DNA of 64,000 bases from Paulownia fortunei (Eukaryota; Streptophyta; Magnoliopsida; Lamiales; Paulowniaceae), in assembly GCA_019321725.1 (NCBI GenBank), contig CM033105.1, forward strand, positions 15,203,632 to 15,267,631, in the 5' to 3' direction. How positions within the stretch are numbered: position 1 is the first letter of the stretch; every line of letters begins with the position of its first letter. A model generated the notes under the pieces. The model did not search any database, was not told the origin of the DNA, and saw only the letters and a program-made list of their open reading frames with translations. The translations under genes and the position numbers were made by a program. Of the stretch, positions 1 to 10,654 are shown in pieces.

Positions 1-766
1 TATATATATGTATATATACTTTTTATATTCTGATTGAAGGATAAGTCTTGAATTTTGACCATAATACACTCCTTCTCATTCTATTTCAGTGGCCATCATT
101 CACACCACCTTCAATCTCTTCACTTGAGCCAGTACTAGTACCAGTCCACCACTTTCTCGCTGCTCACCTTTGACCTTACCAGCCACGAGCCACCACTACT
201 ATTTTCCATCATACCTCCATAATTTCTTCACTGCTCACCTTTCTCTCTCCAGTATCTTACACTCCCTAGTCCCCACTTAACTGAGATATTAAGTCTCTAC
301 AACAAGTAATATATCCCATCTCAAAGGTACAATATTTCTTGCTTTTCCTAAATCATGCACACCTGCATCAGAGTTTATATACGTATATATTCTATTTAAC
401 TTCAAATCAATACTGCTTTTCAATGGTTTTGTTTTTGTGAGATTTTTTTTTTCTTTTTTATTATTTTATTTTATTTTGAAATAGGTTTCTATTTTTGGCT
501 ATCAATGATTAAGGAAATAAATCAAACTATTTTATGTTGTTAGTGTGTGCTTATTCTTGAGGTTGTTATGTGATGATAGGTTATGTTTTCTATAATTTAT
601 TTTAAATTTTTTTAAATAAGTCTTTTACCAAAAATAGTAACAAAATTATCAATTTTATTTTGTACATACCGAACCTATTCAATTTAACTCAGTTCAGTAT
701 TCGGCATGGTAAATTCCAATGGTAATTTTTTTGTTTAGTTTGGTACAGTATTATCGAATGCGCACT
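1..766. other. Unassigned AT-rich sequence
   Basis: A short TA microsatellite opens the window. Positions 60-330 are pyrimidine-rich and look a little like a plant 5' leader, but no reading frame follows. The remainder is AT-rich with homopolymer runs. I recognise no gene or element here. Confidence 0.5.
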
Positions 767-1289
767 CGTACGAGCAAATATCAATCTACTCCAGGCAAAG
801 AGCACTAGAAATCCTTAAAGACGATTTTAAGTACTTATAAAGGATTAAGGATGTCGTTTTGATTTACAATTGTGAATAACAAAAACTAGATTGTTTTATC
901 AATTCTAGCTTCAAGTATCATGTAGATAATTTGAAGTCCATGTCTGAATTTGTATTCACCATAAACAGTAGGACTGAATATAACGAAGCATGTGATGTTG
1001 TGAAAGAGACCTACTTGGAAGCAAAATTTTATCCTAGAGTTGGGCACAATTACAACTGTTGTTGATCCGATATCACTGTATTACGATAACAATGGGGTGG
1101 TAGTGCAAGCAAAGGAGCCAAGGTCTCATTTTATATATGAGCACATTAGGAGGTAATACCATTTGATTAGAGAAACCATTGGTTGATGCAATATCAAAGT
1201 GGAAAGAGTAGGTTTGACAGAAAATATAGCAGAGCTACTGATGAAACCCTTAGCATAGAGAGTGTTTGAAGGATATCTTGAGAAGAAGG
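767..1289 (+). pseudogene. Ty1/copia RT end and RNase H, left part of a split gene
   Basis: Translation in shifting frames gives the usual copia landmarks in order: a degraded YQSxPGxEH (end of RT), then RNase H with YYDNNGVVVQAKEPRSH, RRYHLIRE, and the terminal ENIAELLMKP...RVFEGYLEK. There are many stops and frameshifts, so it cannot be translated. The last codons (KM-G-L-R-Y-M) are interrupted at 1289/1290 by a minus-strand LTR and resume at 3375. The family identity is firm. The left boundary is only where I first recognise the protein. Confidence 0.85.
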
Positions 1290-3374
1290 TGTTGGGTTCG
1301 CGTGATCCCGGGGTATACACAGTGAAAATTTAAAAAAATTTAAAATATTATACTATAACAATTATAGTAACGATCTCGCAATTTCCAATGGTTGTAATAA
1401 AATAATAAAAGTATTGATTTATACCTTTCTTTGAACTCTGGTTGTCGTAGGGTATGAAACAATCAATTGCTAGCCCCTTTTCTGAATTTGGTTCACAGGG
1501 ATCCAAATATCTCCCCTCTAAAGTAGTCCACACTTTGAGCAAGAACACAAAATCAGAATTCCACTATCAATTCTGATTTATTTTTTAATCTAGTTTATGG
1601 ACTGTATATAGAAAAATATTAATTCCTGTTTTCAACTAGTGATAAAAGAATTAGTACTTAAAATAAAAGATGGAATTTATGGAGAAAAATAACGAATGAA
1701 GAAAATAATTTTCTTCTCTTAATTTCTATATGGCAAAAAATTATAGGGATGTTTCTTTTTCTTACAATTTTTCTGTCATGAGGTATATATAGGGGGCTCA
1801 AAATTCCAAGAGTCCTACTCTTAGTATTTTGTGTCTCCTTTTGATTGGTTGGAAGATATTTTGGTTCATCCAAACTTCTTCCAATTTTATCTCTTTCATA
1901 TCTTCCAAAGATATTCAAGATTACTTAAAAATTCCAAACTCTTAACTTTCCATCATTTTTAATCACTTTCATAGGCCTTTCCTAATATACCTTTTTGAAT
2001 TGGGTTTGGACTTTAAAATAAATCTCATTATTAATCCAATTAATTGTCTTACCTAAATTAATTAATTCCATCTAGCCCATCTAATCAAATTAGACCCAAT
2101 TAAATAATTATTATTTAATTAAATAAATTAATTTAATAATTAAATTAATTTATGGAGTACACAAATAATTTGATCCAATTAAATAATTTAATTATTTAAT
2201 TGAATAATTAATTCAACTCCTTGAATTAATATTAGCCCTAATTAATTAATCTCTATTAATTAAATGGATCAAACCCTTTGGATCAATTCCTAAATTAGAA
2301 ATGTTCCATCTCAAATTGTGTGTGACCCTTTAGGTTCACTACTAAGTTAGCAGTGGCTTGCAACCTTTGCAACTTATGAATAATAGTAATTATTATGATT
2401 AATTAATCTAATTAATTAGTCCGCTTGAAATTAACTCCTTAATTTCAAGAACCTCACAAATCATGGGAAACACCTAACTAGTATATTATGACTACCTAGA
2501 CTTAGGTAAAATAGCGAGTGAACCTATTTCAATTACGAGTATCATACACGTAAGGTCTTTCCGTCAACTAATCTCCCAATTGAGTCTAGGGCATGGATCA
2601 ATAGTCGAAACCCTAATTGCTCAATAACTATGATTCCATTTCCAATTTCAATGACTCATGATGAATTATTAAAAAAACCCGTCTAACATTCATCCTGCCT
2701 TGGCCAAGGACTTCTGAGTCATGAACTATGAAAACATAGGAGATTCACTTGTTCTATCAGACAAGTGACAGATCCTTTGTTGGCCACTCATTAACCTCCA
2801 TACATATCAATACAACATCCAATATATCCCTTTTTGTGATTATCAGGCAATCAGAAGATACGTCAAAATGAAACACGACATGCACAAGGCTACCATGGTG
2901 CCTCAGGTCAAAGGACTAATTGTGTACTATCGTAATATGGAATTTTTTATTTCGATAAATAAGTTTCCAATTTAGAAATTCCAGAGGGCCTGTTCAGTGT
3001 ACTGTTCCCTAACAAGCACCCACACACATGCACTGGCATCACTATGTCAATGTCCATGGAGCGAGACATCCTCCTCATACGAGCATGCATCATATGCGCA
3101 AATCTATTGGACTATTCAATCTCCCATTTCAAAAAGCCCTTTACTCAAAACTAATTTAAGACTAAAGCCATAGAGGTATATTCCATGATCACCATCAAAT
3201 GCATGACCATGCTCCATAGCTAAGTTTGGTCTAGGGACTTTATCTAATTATAAGAAGCAATGAAAGATAAAGAAATTTGACTTTTATTAATATGATTTAA
3301 AAAATATTATTTTTACAAATACAAGAGTATAAAGAACGCCCAATCTAATTGGCACGTTGGGCACTACTCTAATA
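1290..3374 (-). repeat. Copia solo LTR nested in the plus-strand copia
   Basis: About 2.08 kb. On the minus strand it runs from a degraded start (TATTAGAGTAG, for TGTTAGAGTAG) to ...GCGAACCCAACA, the termini shared by the other LTRs of this family in the window. It contains the family's conserved blocks (TAGGTTCACTACTAAG, CGAGTGAACCTAT, the palindrome CCTTGGCCAAGG at 2698-2709, TTAGGGAACAGTACACTG). No internal region is attached, so it is a solo LTR. Flanks gaagg and gatga could be a decayed 5-bp target duplication of gatgg, the base order expected in the uninterrupted copia host. It splits the copia RNase H reading frame. Confidence 0.82.
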
Positions 3375-3422
3375 GATGAATCATATATACATGAGTAGTT
3401 AGCTCTAGGAAAATTAGGAGAT
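3375..3422 (+). pseudogene. Copia RNase H C-terminal stub
   Basis: This short stretch continues the copia gene interrupted at 1289. It encodes remnants of the tail usually reading RYM...DxQEIIRVxSDEPIRLV, and the last codons run into the LTR that starts at 3423. It is recognised only by comparison with the intact tail at 44385-44477. Confidence 0.7.
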
Positions 3423-4129
3423 TATTAGAGTTGTATCCAACGAGCCAATTAGATTGGTCACTGTTATACTCTTGTAATAAAAACTTCTTGTTCTATTTAC
3501 AACAATAAAAGGTATTCCGCATCTTAAATTTACTTTAACAAATTAGATGAAATCCTGAGACCATATATAACTATGAGGCATGGTCTTGCATAGGATGGCG
3601 ATCGTGGAATATGCCTCTATGACTATACTCTTAAATACATTCCTGGGTTCATTGAGACGAGACATCAATAAGTTTATCAAGACTTACACATATGATGCAA
3701 GCTCATAAATAGGTGCCTATTTCCATGCCATTAGAATTGCCACACTAGTGCATGTAAATAGTTGCTTTTTAGAGAGAAAGTACACTAAACTAACCCTTCT
3801 GGAAATTCCCAATTAGAGATAATGATTTTTGAAAGGTAATTTCCTTATTAAGATAGTGCCTAATTTAGTCCTTCAACTTGATGCACTATTATAACCTGAA
3901 GCACGATATGATGTACTTTGATTTATTTTTTGATTGCATGACAATCACAAAGGAACTAATTTTGGTACATCATTCTAATATCTGGAGATTTATGAGTGGC
4001 CAACAAATGATCAGTCACCTATCCAATAGAATAAGAAATCTCTTATGTATTCTATGGTACTTGATTTTACAAATTCTTGACGAAGGTTGGAGGAAAATTA
4101 CGAAATGAGTAATTGCATCGTCAAATCAA
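3423..4129 (+). repeat. Truncated copia 3' LTR
   Basis: Starts TATTAGAGTTG directly after the RNase H tail and carries the family blocks GAGCCAATTAGATTGG, CTATGAGGCATGGTC and CACTAGTGCATG. After about 700 bp it is cut off by a LINE fragment. It is the 3' LTR of the copia gene at 767-1289. Confidence 0.75.
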
Positions 4130-6207
4130 GTTACTAGGATTTATTTTTTGTAAAACATCTTCTGTGACTAGGCAAGGGATTTATCATAGACCCCCTACCC
4201 ATTTAACAAAATATTCAAGCAGAATATAAGAAATGTTAAAAGGCTCTGAAATCTTACACATATTGAGACATGAAATGAAAATAAGGAAAGTTCCATTTAT
4301 GTAATAGAATGTTTTCCCAAATTCCTTAGGGGATTTCTTGAGCTGACCAGATCCCAAATGTTCTTGTTTCACAAGCATGATTTGCCATGAAGTTCACAGG
4401 TTGATTTCCTTCATAAAAGATATGTGACATTGCAGTATGCATTTTTAGGTGGAAGAAATTGAATTTAGAAATGAGATGTTGTAGCTTCAAGTGTTGTTTG
4501 TGCAGACCATGGAGAGTTTGTAAGATGATATTGGCATCAAGTTCAATCCATAGCTTTTGAATTCCTCAATTGAAATAGATTGCAATCCCCTTCACCATTG
4601 CAGATAATTCAGCAAATGTATTATTATTCTTGACTAAGTATGATAAGAAAGCCAATATTGGTAGCCCTATGTTCGTCCAAATAATATCGCCAGCACTCGT
4701 TGGTCCTCAATTTTTGTTGCTTGCTCTACATAGTTTAATTTATACCATCCTTGTTGCGATTCTGTCCAAATAATCTTCCAATATGAGGTCTCTTTATAAG
4801 TGTATCCTTTAAAGCCCCAAAGTGTAGCCACATGTGAATCTCCCTTCCAAAATCTGGCTCCATTTAGGCTATAGAGAGATGCAACAAAATTGTACTAATG
4901 ATCCTTTGAGCGAAAAAAATTATCCTTTTGTACTTCGAGTCATTACGTGCAATCCAACTGTACCAAAGGATCAATGGTGGAATAATGCTCCGATCGTGGA
5001 TTGAACTATTGTTTAGACTGGAGTTCCACAAGAAATGGAGAAATAATCTAATTTTCTCATTGTTAGGAGCTGAAATAGGCAGTGCATCAACAATGAAATT
5101 CAAATTTTTTTACGCCTGTAATCCATAGAGAAAGAGATGGCTTACATATTTAGTGCTACCCCAACAACAATGACAAATAGATGCTATTTTGTATCTTTAG
5201 CACTGTATTCTATCATTTACTAGAATTCAATCATGGAATAATCACCCAAGAAAGACTGATGAAGTTGGTGTCCTATGTGGATTCCAAATGATGGCAAAGA
5301 TTGGTTGTTTCATCCTATTTTGATGAATGGAATTCCATGTAGATTTAATCATAAAATCACCATATAGATTTCCAAATGGAAAGATCATCCTGAAAAACCT
5401 CAATTAGAATGTCATAAATTTCATATACCAGAATCTTTTGTAGAATAGAGGAAAGTCACTCACTATCCTACTGGCTATCTTTCCAAAAAGAGGAAATTGG
5501 ATAAATGGAATGGATAGAATCAGGAATAGCTATGAAAGAGTTGTAGTGCCAACCCAGTGGTCAAACCAGAATGAAATATTATTGTTGTCTATTTGCTAGA
5601 AAATATTATTCTTTAAATTGATTATGTTCTGGCATAGCCGTTTCCAAATAGGAGAATGATTGATCAAACATTTAGCTATGCTCGGATGGAATGCAAAGCA
5701 ATATTTATCACACATGAACCATTACTCCTTTAGAAAAGCCACCAGAGCTTAGCCAAAAATGATCTTGTAACATCAGATAAGTGTCTTACACCCAAACCAC
5801 CACCACTTTCCACCATCGGATAACATTTTTCTGGCCAAGATATCTAGTGCAATTTTATGGTGCCATCTGCCATATCCAAGAAAAATCTAGACACGAGCCT
5901 CTCAATTCATTGAAACACTAATTTAGGAATGGAGAGATCTTGAATTATATGCAATGGCAGTGAAGTAAGAACGCTCCAAATTAGTGTCAGTCAACCTCCA
6001 TGAGATTAAGTCTTTTCCTCCCATCCACATATTCTATCTCACATCTTGGCTATAATACAATCAAATAAGCTACTCTTTTTTCTACATTCACACAATAGCA
6101 CCCCAAGATAAGTTAATGGTGGTTGTTTGAAGGAGAAGCTAATATAATTTTTAAGAGTTTTCTATGATGGCACCCGTTTGCTTGTAACAATTACACTTTT
6201 GGAGGAA
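4130..6207 (-). mobile_element. L1-type LINE fragment (RT C-terminus and RNase H)
   Basis: Read on the minus strand, from 6200 downward, this gives the C-terminal part of a plant L1 reverse transcriptase protein: a region like YLGVP..., CGWEEKLLSHGGR... and GGLGVRRL, then a zinc-finger-like segment with FLWNSSLNNSSIHDRS and LWYSWIARNDSKYKR (5103-4864), then an RNase H-like domain with NTFAELSAMVKG, LWIELDANII and MSHIFYEGNQPVNFMANHAC (about 4700-4370). Frameshifts and stops abound. The 3' end is near 4184, and an oligo-T (4143-4149) may be the inverted poly-A tail. It interrupts the copia LTR ending at 4129. Confidence 0.78.
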
Positions 6208-7246
6208 CTAATTATCAAGTTACTAAGATTTTTTTTTTGTTAAAAGTTGTATGTGACTAGGTGGGGGTTGGTTATAGACCCCTATCCATTTATTAAAATG
6301 ACAATGAAATAGAGTACATGAAAATTTATATAAAGAGTACTTTATCCTTGTACATAGAATTGAAAATTCTAAATTTAGTGGGACAATTTAAACTGAGAAA
6401 ACAAAATTTAACTTGGCGCCTTAAAAGCCCAGTGCTTAGGCTCTCAAGTAACTATCCTAGGTTTGTTGAGATGTTATCCCCCGAAGGTGAGTGAAATTTT
6501 GTAGTGCCTAGGTATTGAGGAGTAGTGCCTAGGCTCTAAGTCTGTTGTCCGATTTGTCTATCCAAAATAGAGTATATGGCGCCTTGACTCCATCAGCGTG
6601 AGGCCTAGGTGCTATTTTTGCTAACCAAAAATTGTTGTGGTTCCAGAATCTAAAGCGTTAAGGTACTGGAGGGTAGTTAGTGCCTAGGTGCTAAGCTTGC
6701 TGCCAAATTAGTATGCCGAGACCAAAAATTATAGTGCCTAGGCTCTAGATACGTGAGGCTAGGCGCTGTTATTGTTGTCACCCATTAAATGTTTGCATTT
6801 TCTTCTTTGTGATAGTGGTTCTAAATGAGGGAAATTGCCTTATATCCTCACTTGCCATTGGCTTCATTTTGTATGTATCCATAGGTGAAGACAATAGAAG
6901 AATAAGATGAGTAAGCAAGATTTGCCCAAATGTCCGTCGGGTGATTGACCTCACAAAAAATATGAGAAATAATCACTTGTAACGAATTTAGTAAATGGAA
7001 ATTTTTTGTAAGATATTGCTGAAACTGCCAGTGCCCATGATGCCGAGGATGTTTAAGGAGATGGACAATAGTAATTACATCTAGTTCGAGCCAAACCTAT
7101 TGAAAGTCATATTCTTTACAAAGCTCAAGATATTTCTTAGTAAGTCCACCCACATGGGGTGGCTACCAAACTAAAGAAAAATGCCACCAAACATTGAAAA
7201 TTGGCAGCAATATTGCCTATAAATAGGCATCGAGCAAAGCAAATAC
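6208..7246 (-). mobile_element. Second L1-type LINE 3' fragment
   Basis: The lower end repeats the 3' end seen at 4130: the same junction word AAGTTACTAAG, an oligo-T (6222-6230) and GTGACTAGGTGGG...TATAGACCCC. Further up, at about 6880-7110, the minus strand encodes a second, diverged copy of the LINE RNase H end (ELDVITIVH, SHIFCEVNHPTDIWANLAYSS). Between them, 6430-6780 is a non-coding block full of CCTAGG-centred words that is not obviously LINE sequence and may be an insertion. Confidence 0.65.
6430..6780. repeat. Cluster of GTGCCTAGGC-type palindromic words
   Basis: At least six imperfect copies of AGTGCCTAGGCnC (for example AGTGCCTAGGCTCT, GAGGCCTAGGTGCT, AGTGCCTAGGTGCT) are spaced about 40-80 bp apart. 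The core TGCCTAGGCA is a 10-bp palindrome. The same words recur in the Athila LTR at 16720-16820. Function unknown. Confidence 0.6.
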
Positions 7247-9290
7247 TATTAGGTTACCGTAATCGCGGGATTGCAAGCACAACGGAAATTTAAAATTTTT
7301 GAAATAAAATCATACATCATATGTAAATATGCATATCCCAGATTTGATGCGATTTTTGGTTTGTGTTTCTAATTGATCAATGAATAAAATTAAACAACTA
7401 AAGTTTTACGAGTATACCTTTCAAGCAATCCGATTGATAAAGGGTAATAAGGAATTCAGATTCTTCAAGCTCCTCTCGAACAATTTCGATGGTCTCTCAA
7501 AGCATTCACCAAGGACACCAAGTGTAGTCCCTCTAACGGTATCCACACTTTCGAGCAGATCCACAAGCGCCTTGCTAGTGAATTTAAATTCTTATTTCTA
7601 AATCTATTTGAGAGTGTAAATTAATTCTTGAATCAACAAGTGATGGAAGAATTAACCTTTTTAATAAAAAAGGGATGGAACCTTTTGATGAACTAATTTT
7701 TTTAAGTAAGAAAATAGAACACACAAAAAAACGAGAAGGAGAAGAGGAGAGGGGGCCGAAAATTCTAGCTCTCTTACTTGTAGTTTTTGGCCCCTACATT
7801 ATGTATTTATATACACAATATAGTCTAGACCTATTCCCATTAAGTCTCCAACTCTTACCCTAATTAGTCTCCTAATCCAATTAGGAAACTTTCTCCTTCC
7901 TTATCTCTTATTTATTTCACTTCAAGACAAAAAAATTCTATCTCTATTAGGACTTTTTAATTCTAGCAATCATATAGGCGTCTAACCCCATAGGTTTGGA
8001 CTCTAATTAATTTATTAAAGTCCAATTAATTAAAAAACCCAACACAATTAATTGATCCAATCAATTAATTAGTTGGTTCCATCTAGGCCACCTAATCATA
8101 TTAAGCCCAATTAAAATAATTCTATTATTTTCTATTATTTTAATTAGTTAAATTAATTTAACTCTTTAAATTATATTTAGGCCAAGCTAATATAATTGAT
8201 CTCCATTAATTAATTAATTCACTTTCAAAAGCCCCTAAACATTATTATGTTTAAATAAATAATATAATTATTTATTTAATGAATTAATTTAACTGTTTAA
8301 ATTAATTCTAACTCAAGTTGATTAATCTCCATTAATCAACTTAATGCAACACTTTGGATTGAAAAAATAGATATAGAAGTGGATCTTTTCGATTTGTGTA
8401 TGACCCATTAGGTTCACAACTAAACTAGCATTGGACTTGCAACCTTTGTAACTTATGAATAAATTTAATATTCTGATTAATTAATCTACTTGGAATTAAC
8501 TCATTAATTACAAGAACCTGACAAATCAAAGGAAGCACCTAACAGTGCATCTCGACTACCTAGTCTTACGTGAATAGCAAGTGAACCTTTTTTGTTACGA
8601 GTACTATGTAAATACGGTCCCTCCGTCAACTAATGTCCCGATTAAGTTTAGGGACTGGATTATTAGTCAAAACCTTTTTTGACTTAATTACCATGATTCC
8701 ATTTCAAGTCACATTGATCCTCTGATAAATTACTAGAAAACCCTACGTCTAGTATTAATCCTGCCTTGGCCAAGATTTTTGGGATCAAGGACTATGAAAA
8801 CATAGAAGATTCTCCTATTCTACAGATAAGTGATAGATCATTTATTGACCAATGTAAGCCCTTTATGATTGTCATACAATCAGAAAATATATCAAAGTGT
8901 ATGATGTCGTGCAGAAGGCCACCATGGTGCCTCAAGTCAAAGAACTAATTAATGCACTATCATAACTAAGAAATTCTCATTCGACAAACAATGCTTTCCA
9001 ATTAAGAATTTTCCACTGGGTCGTTTGGTGTACCCCTTCCCTAACAAGCACCACACACATGCACTAGCATTCCTACACCAATGTCTATAGAATAAGACAT
9101 TCTCTTTTCGAGTATGCATCATGTGTGCAAACCTATAAGGCTTATCGATGTCCCATTTCAATAAACCATTGACTCAAAACATGCTTAAGATCAAATTCAT
9201 AGAGGCATATTCCATGATCATCATCATATGTGTGACCATGTCCTGTAGCTAAAAATGATCTAGGGATTTTATCTAATTAATAAAATCAAC
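7247..9290 (-). repeat. Copia LTR, 5' end truncated
   Basis: Minus-strand LTR of the same family as 1290-3374. Its 3' end is at 7247 (...GGTAACCTAATA). It keeps the conserved blocks around 8400-8660 and the TTAGGGAAGGGGTACACC block near 9045, and lacks the first 100 bp or so of the LTR at the upper end. Small reading frames in it (7380-7601, 7675-7863, 8766-8948, 8949-9161) are chance frames in non-coding LTR. Positions 8388-8655 differ from the duplicate copy far more than the rest. Confidence 0.75.
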
Positions 9291-9694
9291 TAAAGAGAAA
9301 TAGAGTGAGAGAAGAAAAAAAAAAGAAAAATTCTAGAAATTTTTCTCTCTCTCTTAAAAGAGTCTTTCTATTTTTCTTTGGTATTTTAAGTTGAGAAACT
9401 TGATATGTTTGTGATTTAAGAGATATTCTCTTGAGTATTATTTCTGTATACCCTAGTTCAGGGAGAACCTAGTAAGCCTACTATATACATAGTGAATGTT
9501 TTGTTTGGAGTACGATCTCGTGGATTTTTTCGATTTGGGTTTTCACGTAAAGATTATTGTGTCAATTTTTTTACTCTCTTACACTATTCTTTTGAATTCT
9601 TGATTTAGTCCCATTTTTTTAATCCAACAGATGGGAAAAGAATTTTCTAGTTCCGTTGCATTCGTGCCATTTATTTCAACTCTCTTTTCCAACA
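9291..9694 (+). repeat. Copia 5' LTR, 3' part, of a different family
   Basis: It ends TTTTCCAACA immediately before a primer-binding site, which is the usual plus-strand copia arrangement. A purine-rich stretch and CTCTCTCTCTT lie at its left. Only about 400 bp of the LTR remain. Confidence 0.65.
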
Positions 9695-9696
9695 AG

Positions 9697-9708
9697 TGGT
9701 ATCAAATC
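9697..9708 (+). other. Degraded copia primer-binding site
   Basis: TGGTATCAAATC matches TGGTATCAGAGC, complementary to the initiator Met-tRNA 3' end, apart from two bases. It lies two bases after the LTR end. Confidence 0.65.
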
Positions 9709-9778
9709 TAAACTAATCTATTTTCGTAAGAAATCATAATTGCATTTAGCATATGCAACAAGTCTTTAAACCTTTACG

Positions 9779-10654
9779 TAGCCCATAGAGGACAAGTTAT
9801 AGTCTCATGAGGATTTCTAGTGGTAATACCCACAAACACCTATGATAACTAACTTTCAACCATTATTCTCATGAAGTAAGAAAGTAATATGGAAATAAAA
9901 TTAAACAAGTATTAAATGTAACCCTTAGTCATTCAAAAGTCAATACATTTTCACAATAATTATACTCAAGTGTGTGTGTGAATATTTAATGTCAACAGTG
10001 ACGAAACCATACATACTTCAAACAAGTGAATTCTCATAAAACCTCACAAAAACCATCACCAAATCTCTAATGTAAGAGTTAAACATCATAGGCTCTTTGT
10101 TTGGTACAAATCTCCACAACCCCGAAGGCACCACATGAAATCAAAAGGTCTTGAACAAATATTATAATACGGCCAAAGGGTAGTGATGTGGCTAAGAAGT
10201 AAAAGAATAGGATGCAAAAAAGTTTCTAAAAATTTTATAGGATTAAAGACATAGAGTTTATCAACGAAGAATTCTCATACTCTACGAATTTCAACACCAC
10301 GACTTATTGTCACTGAATTGGACCCTTCTTCATTATTCTTATTGATTTGCAAACATCCCATTTTTAGTTTCAACTCATAATATGTTTAACACTTTGTAAT
10401 TTATTTTTTGTTTTTTTTATTTATTTTTTGTTTTTATTTTTTATTTTTTTAGAAGAGAAACTCCCCCACACTTATCTTCTAGTCCAACCCAAATTTATTT
10501 TGTAAGCTCACCTTGTCAATGGAATGTCTCTTAAGGTCCAGATCATTTTTGGAACAAGGGTATGATAATAGTATATTTAGGCTAGGTAAGAAGATACCAC
10601 ATTACTACAAATAAAGCCTTATTTAATGAATAGCTCAAAGTGGCTCACTTAGTT
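9779..10654 (-). repeat. Gypsy 3' non-coding region, copy 1
   Basis: Diverged homologue of 20294-21108 (both start CCCATAGAG near GTTATAGTCTC and end GGCTCAAAGTGG). Read on the minus strand it begins near a purine tract AAGTGTGGGGGAG (10466-10478), of the kind found upstream of Athila/Tat 3' LTRs. No protein is encoded. A T-rich run at 10405-10452 follows on the plus strand. Confidence 0.5.

Noticed and set aside
60..330. Pyrimidine-rich, less AT-rich stretch resembling a gene's 5' leader
   Set aside because: No start codon with a long frame follows and I recognise no splice-linked coding sequence.
7380..9161. Four small reading frames inside the copia LTR (and their copies at 31524-33305)
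   Set aside because: They lie in non-coding LTR. They recur only because the segment is duplicated, and they resemble no protein.
9779..10654. Possible protein-coding region conserved with 20294-21108
   Set aside because: Neither strand has a frame or motifs, and the similarity is that of shared retroelement non-coding DNA.
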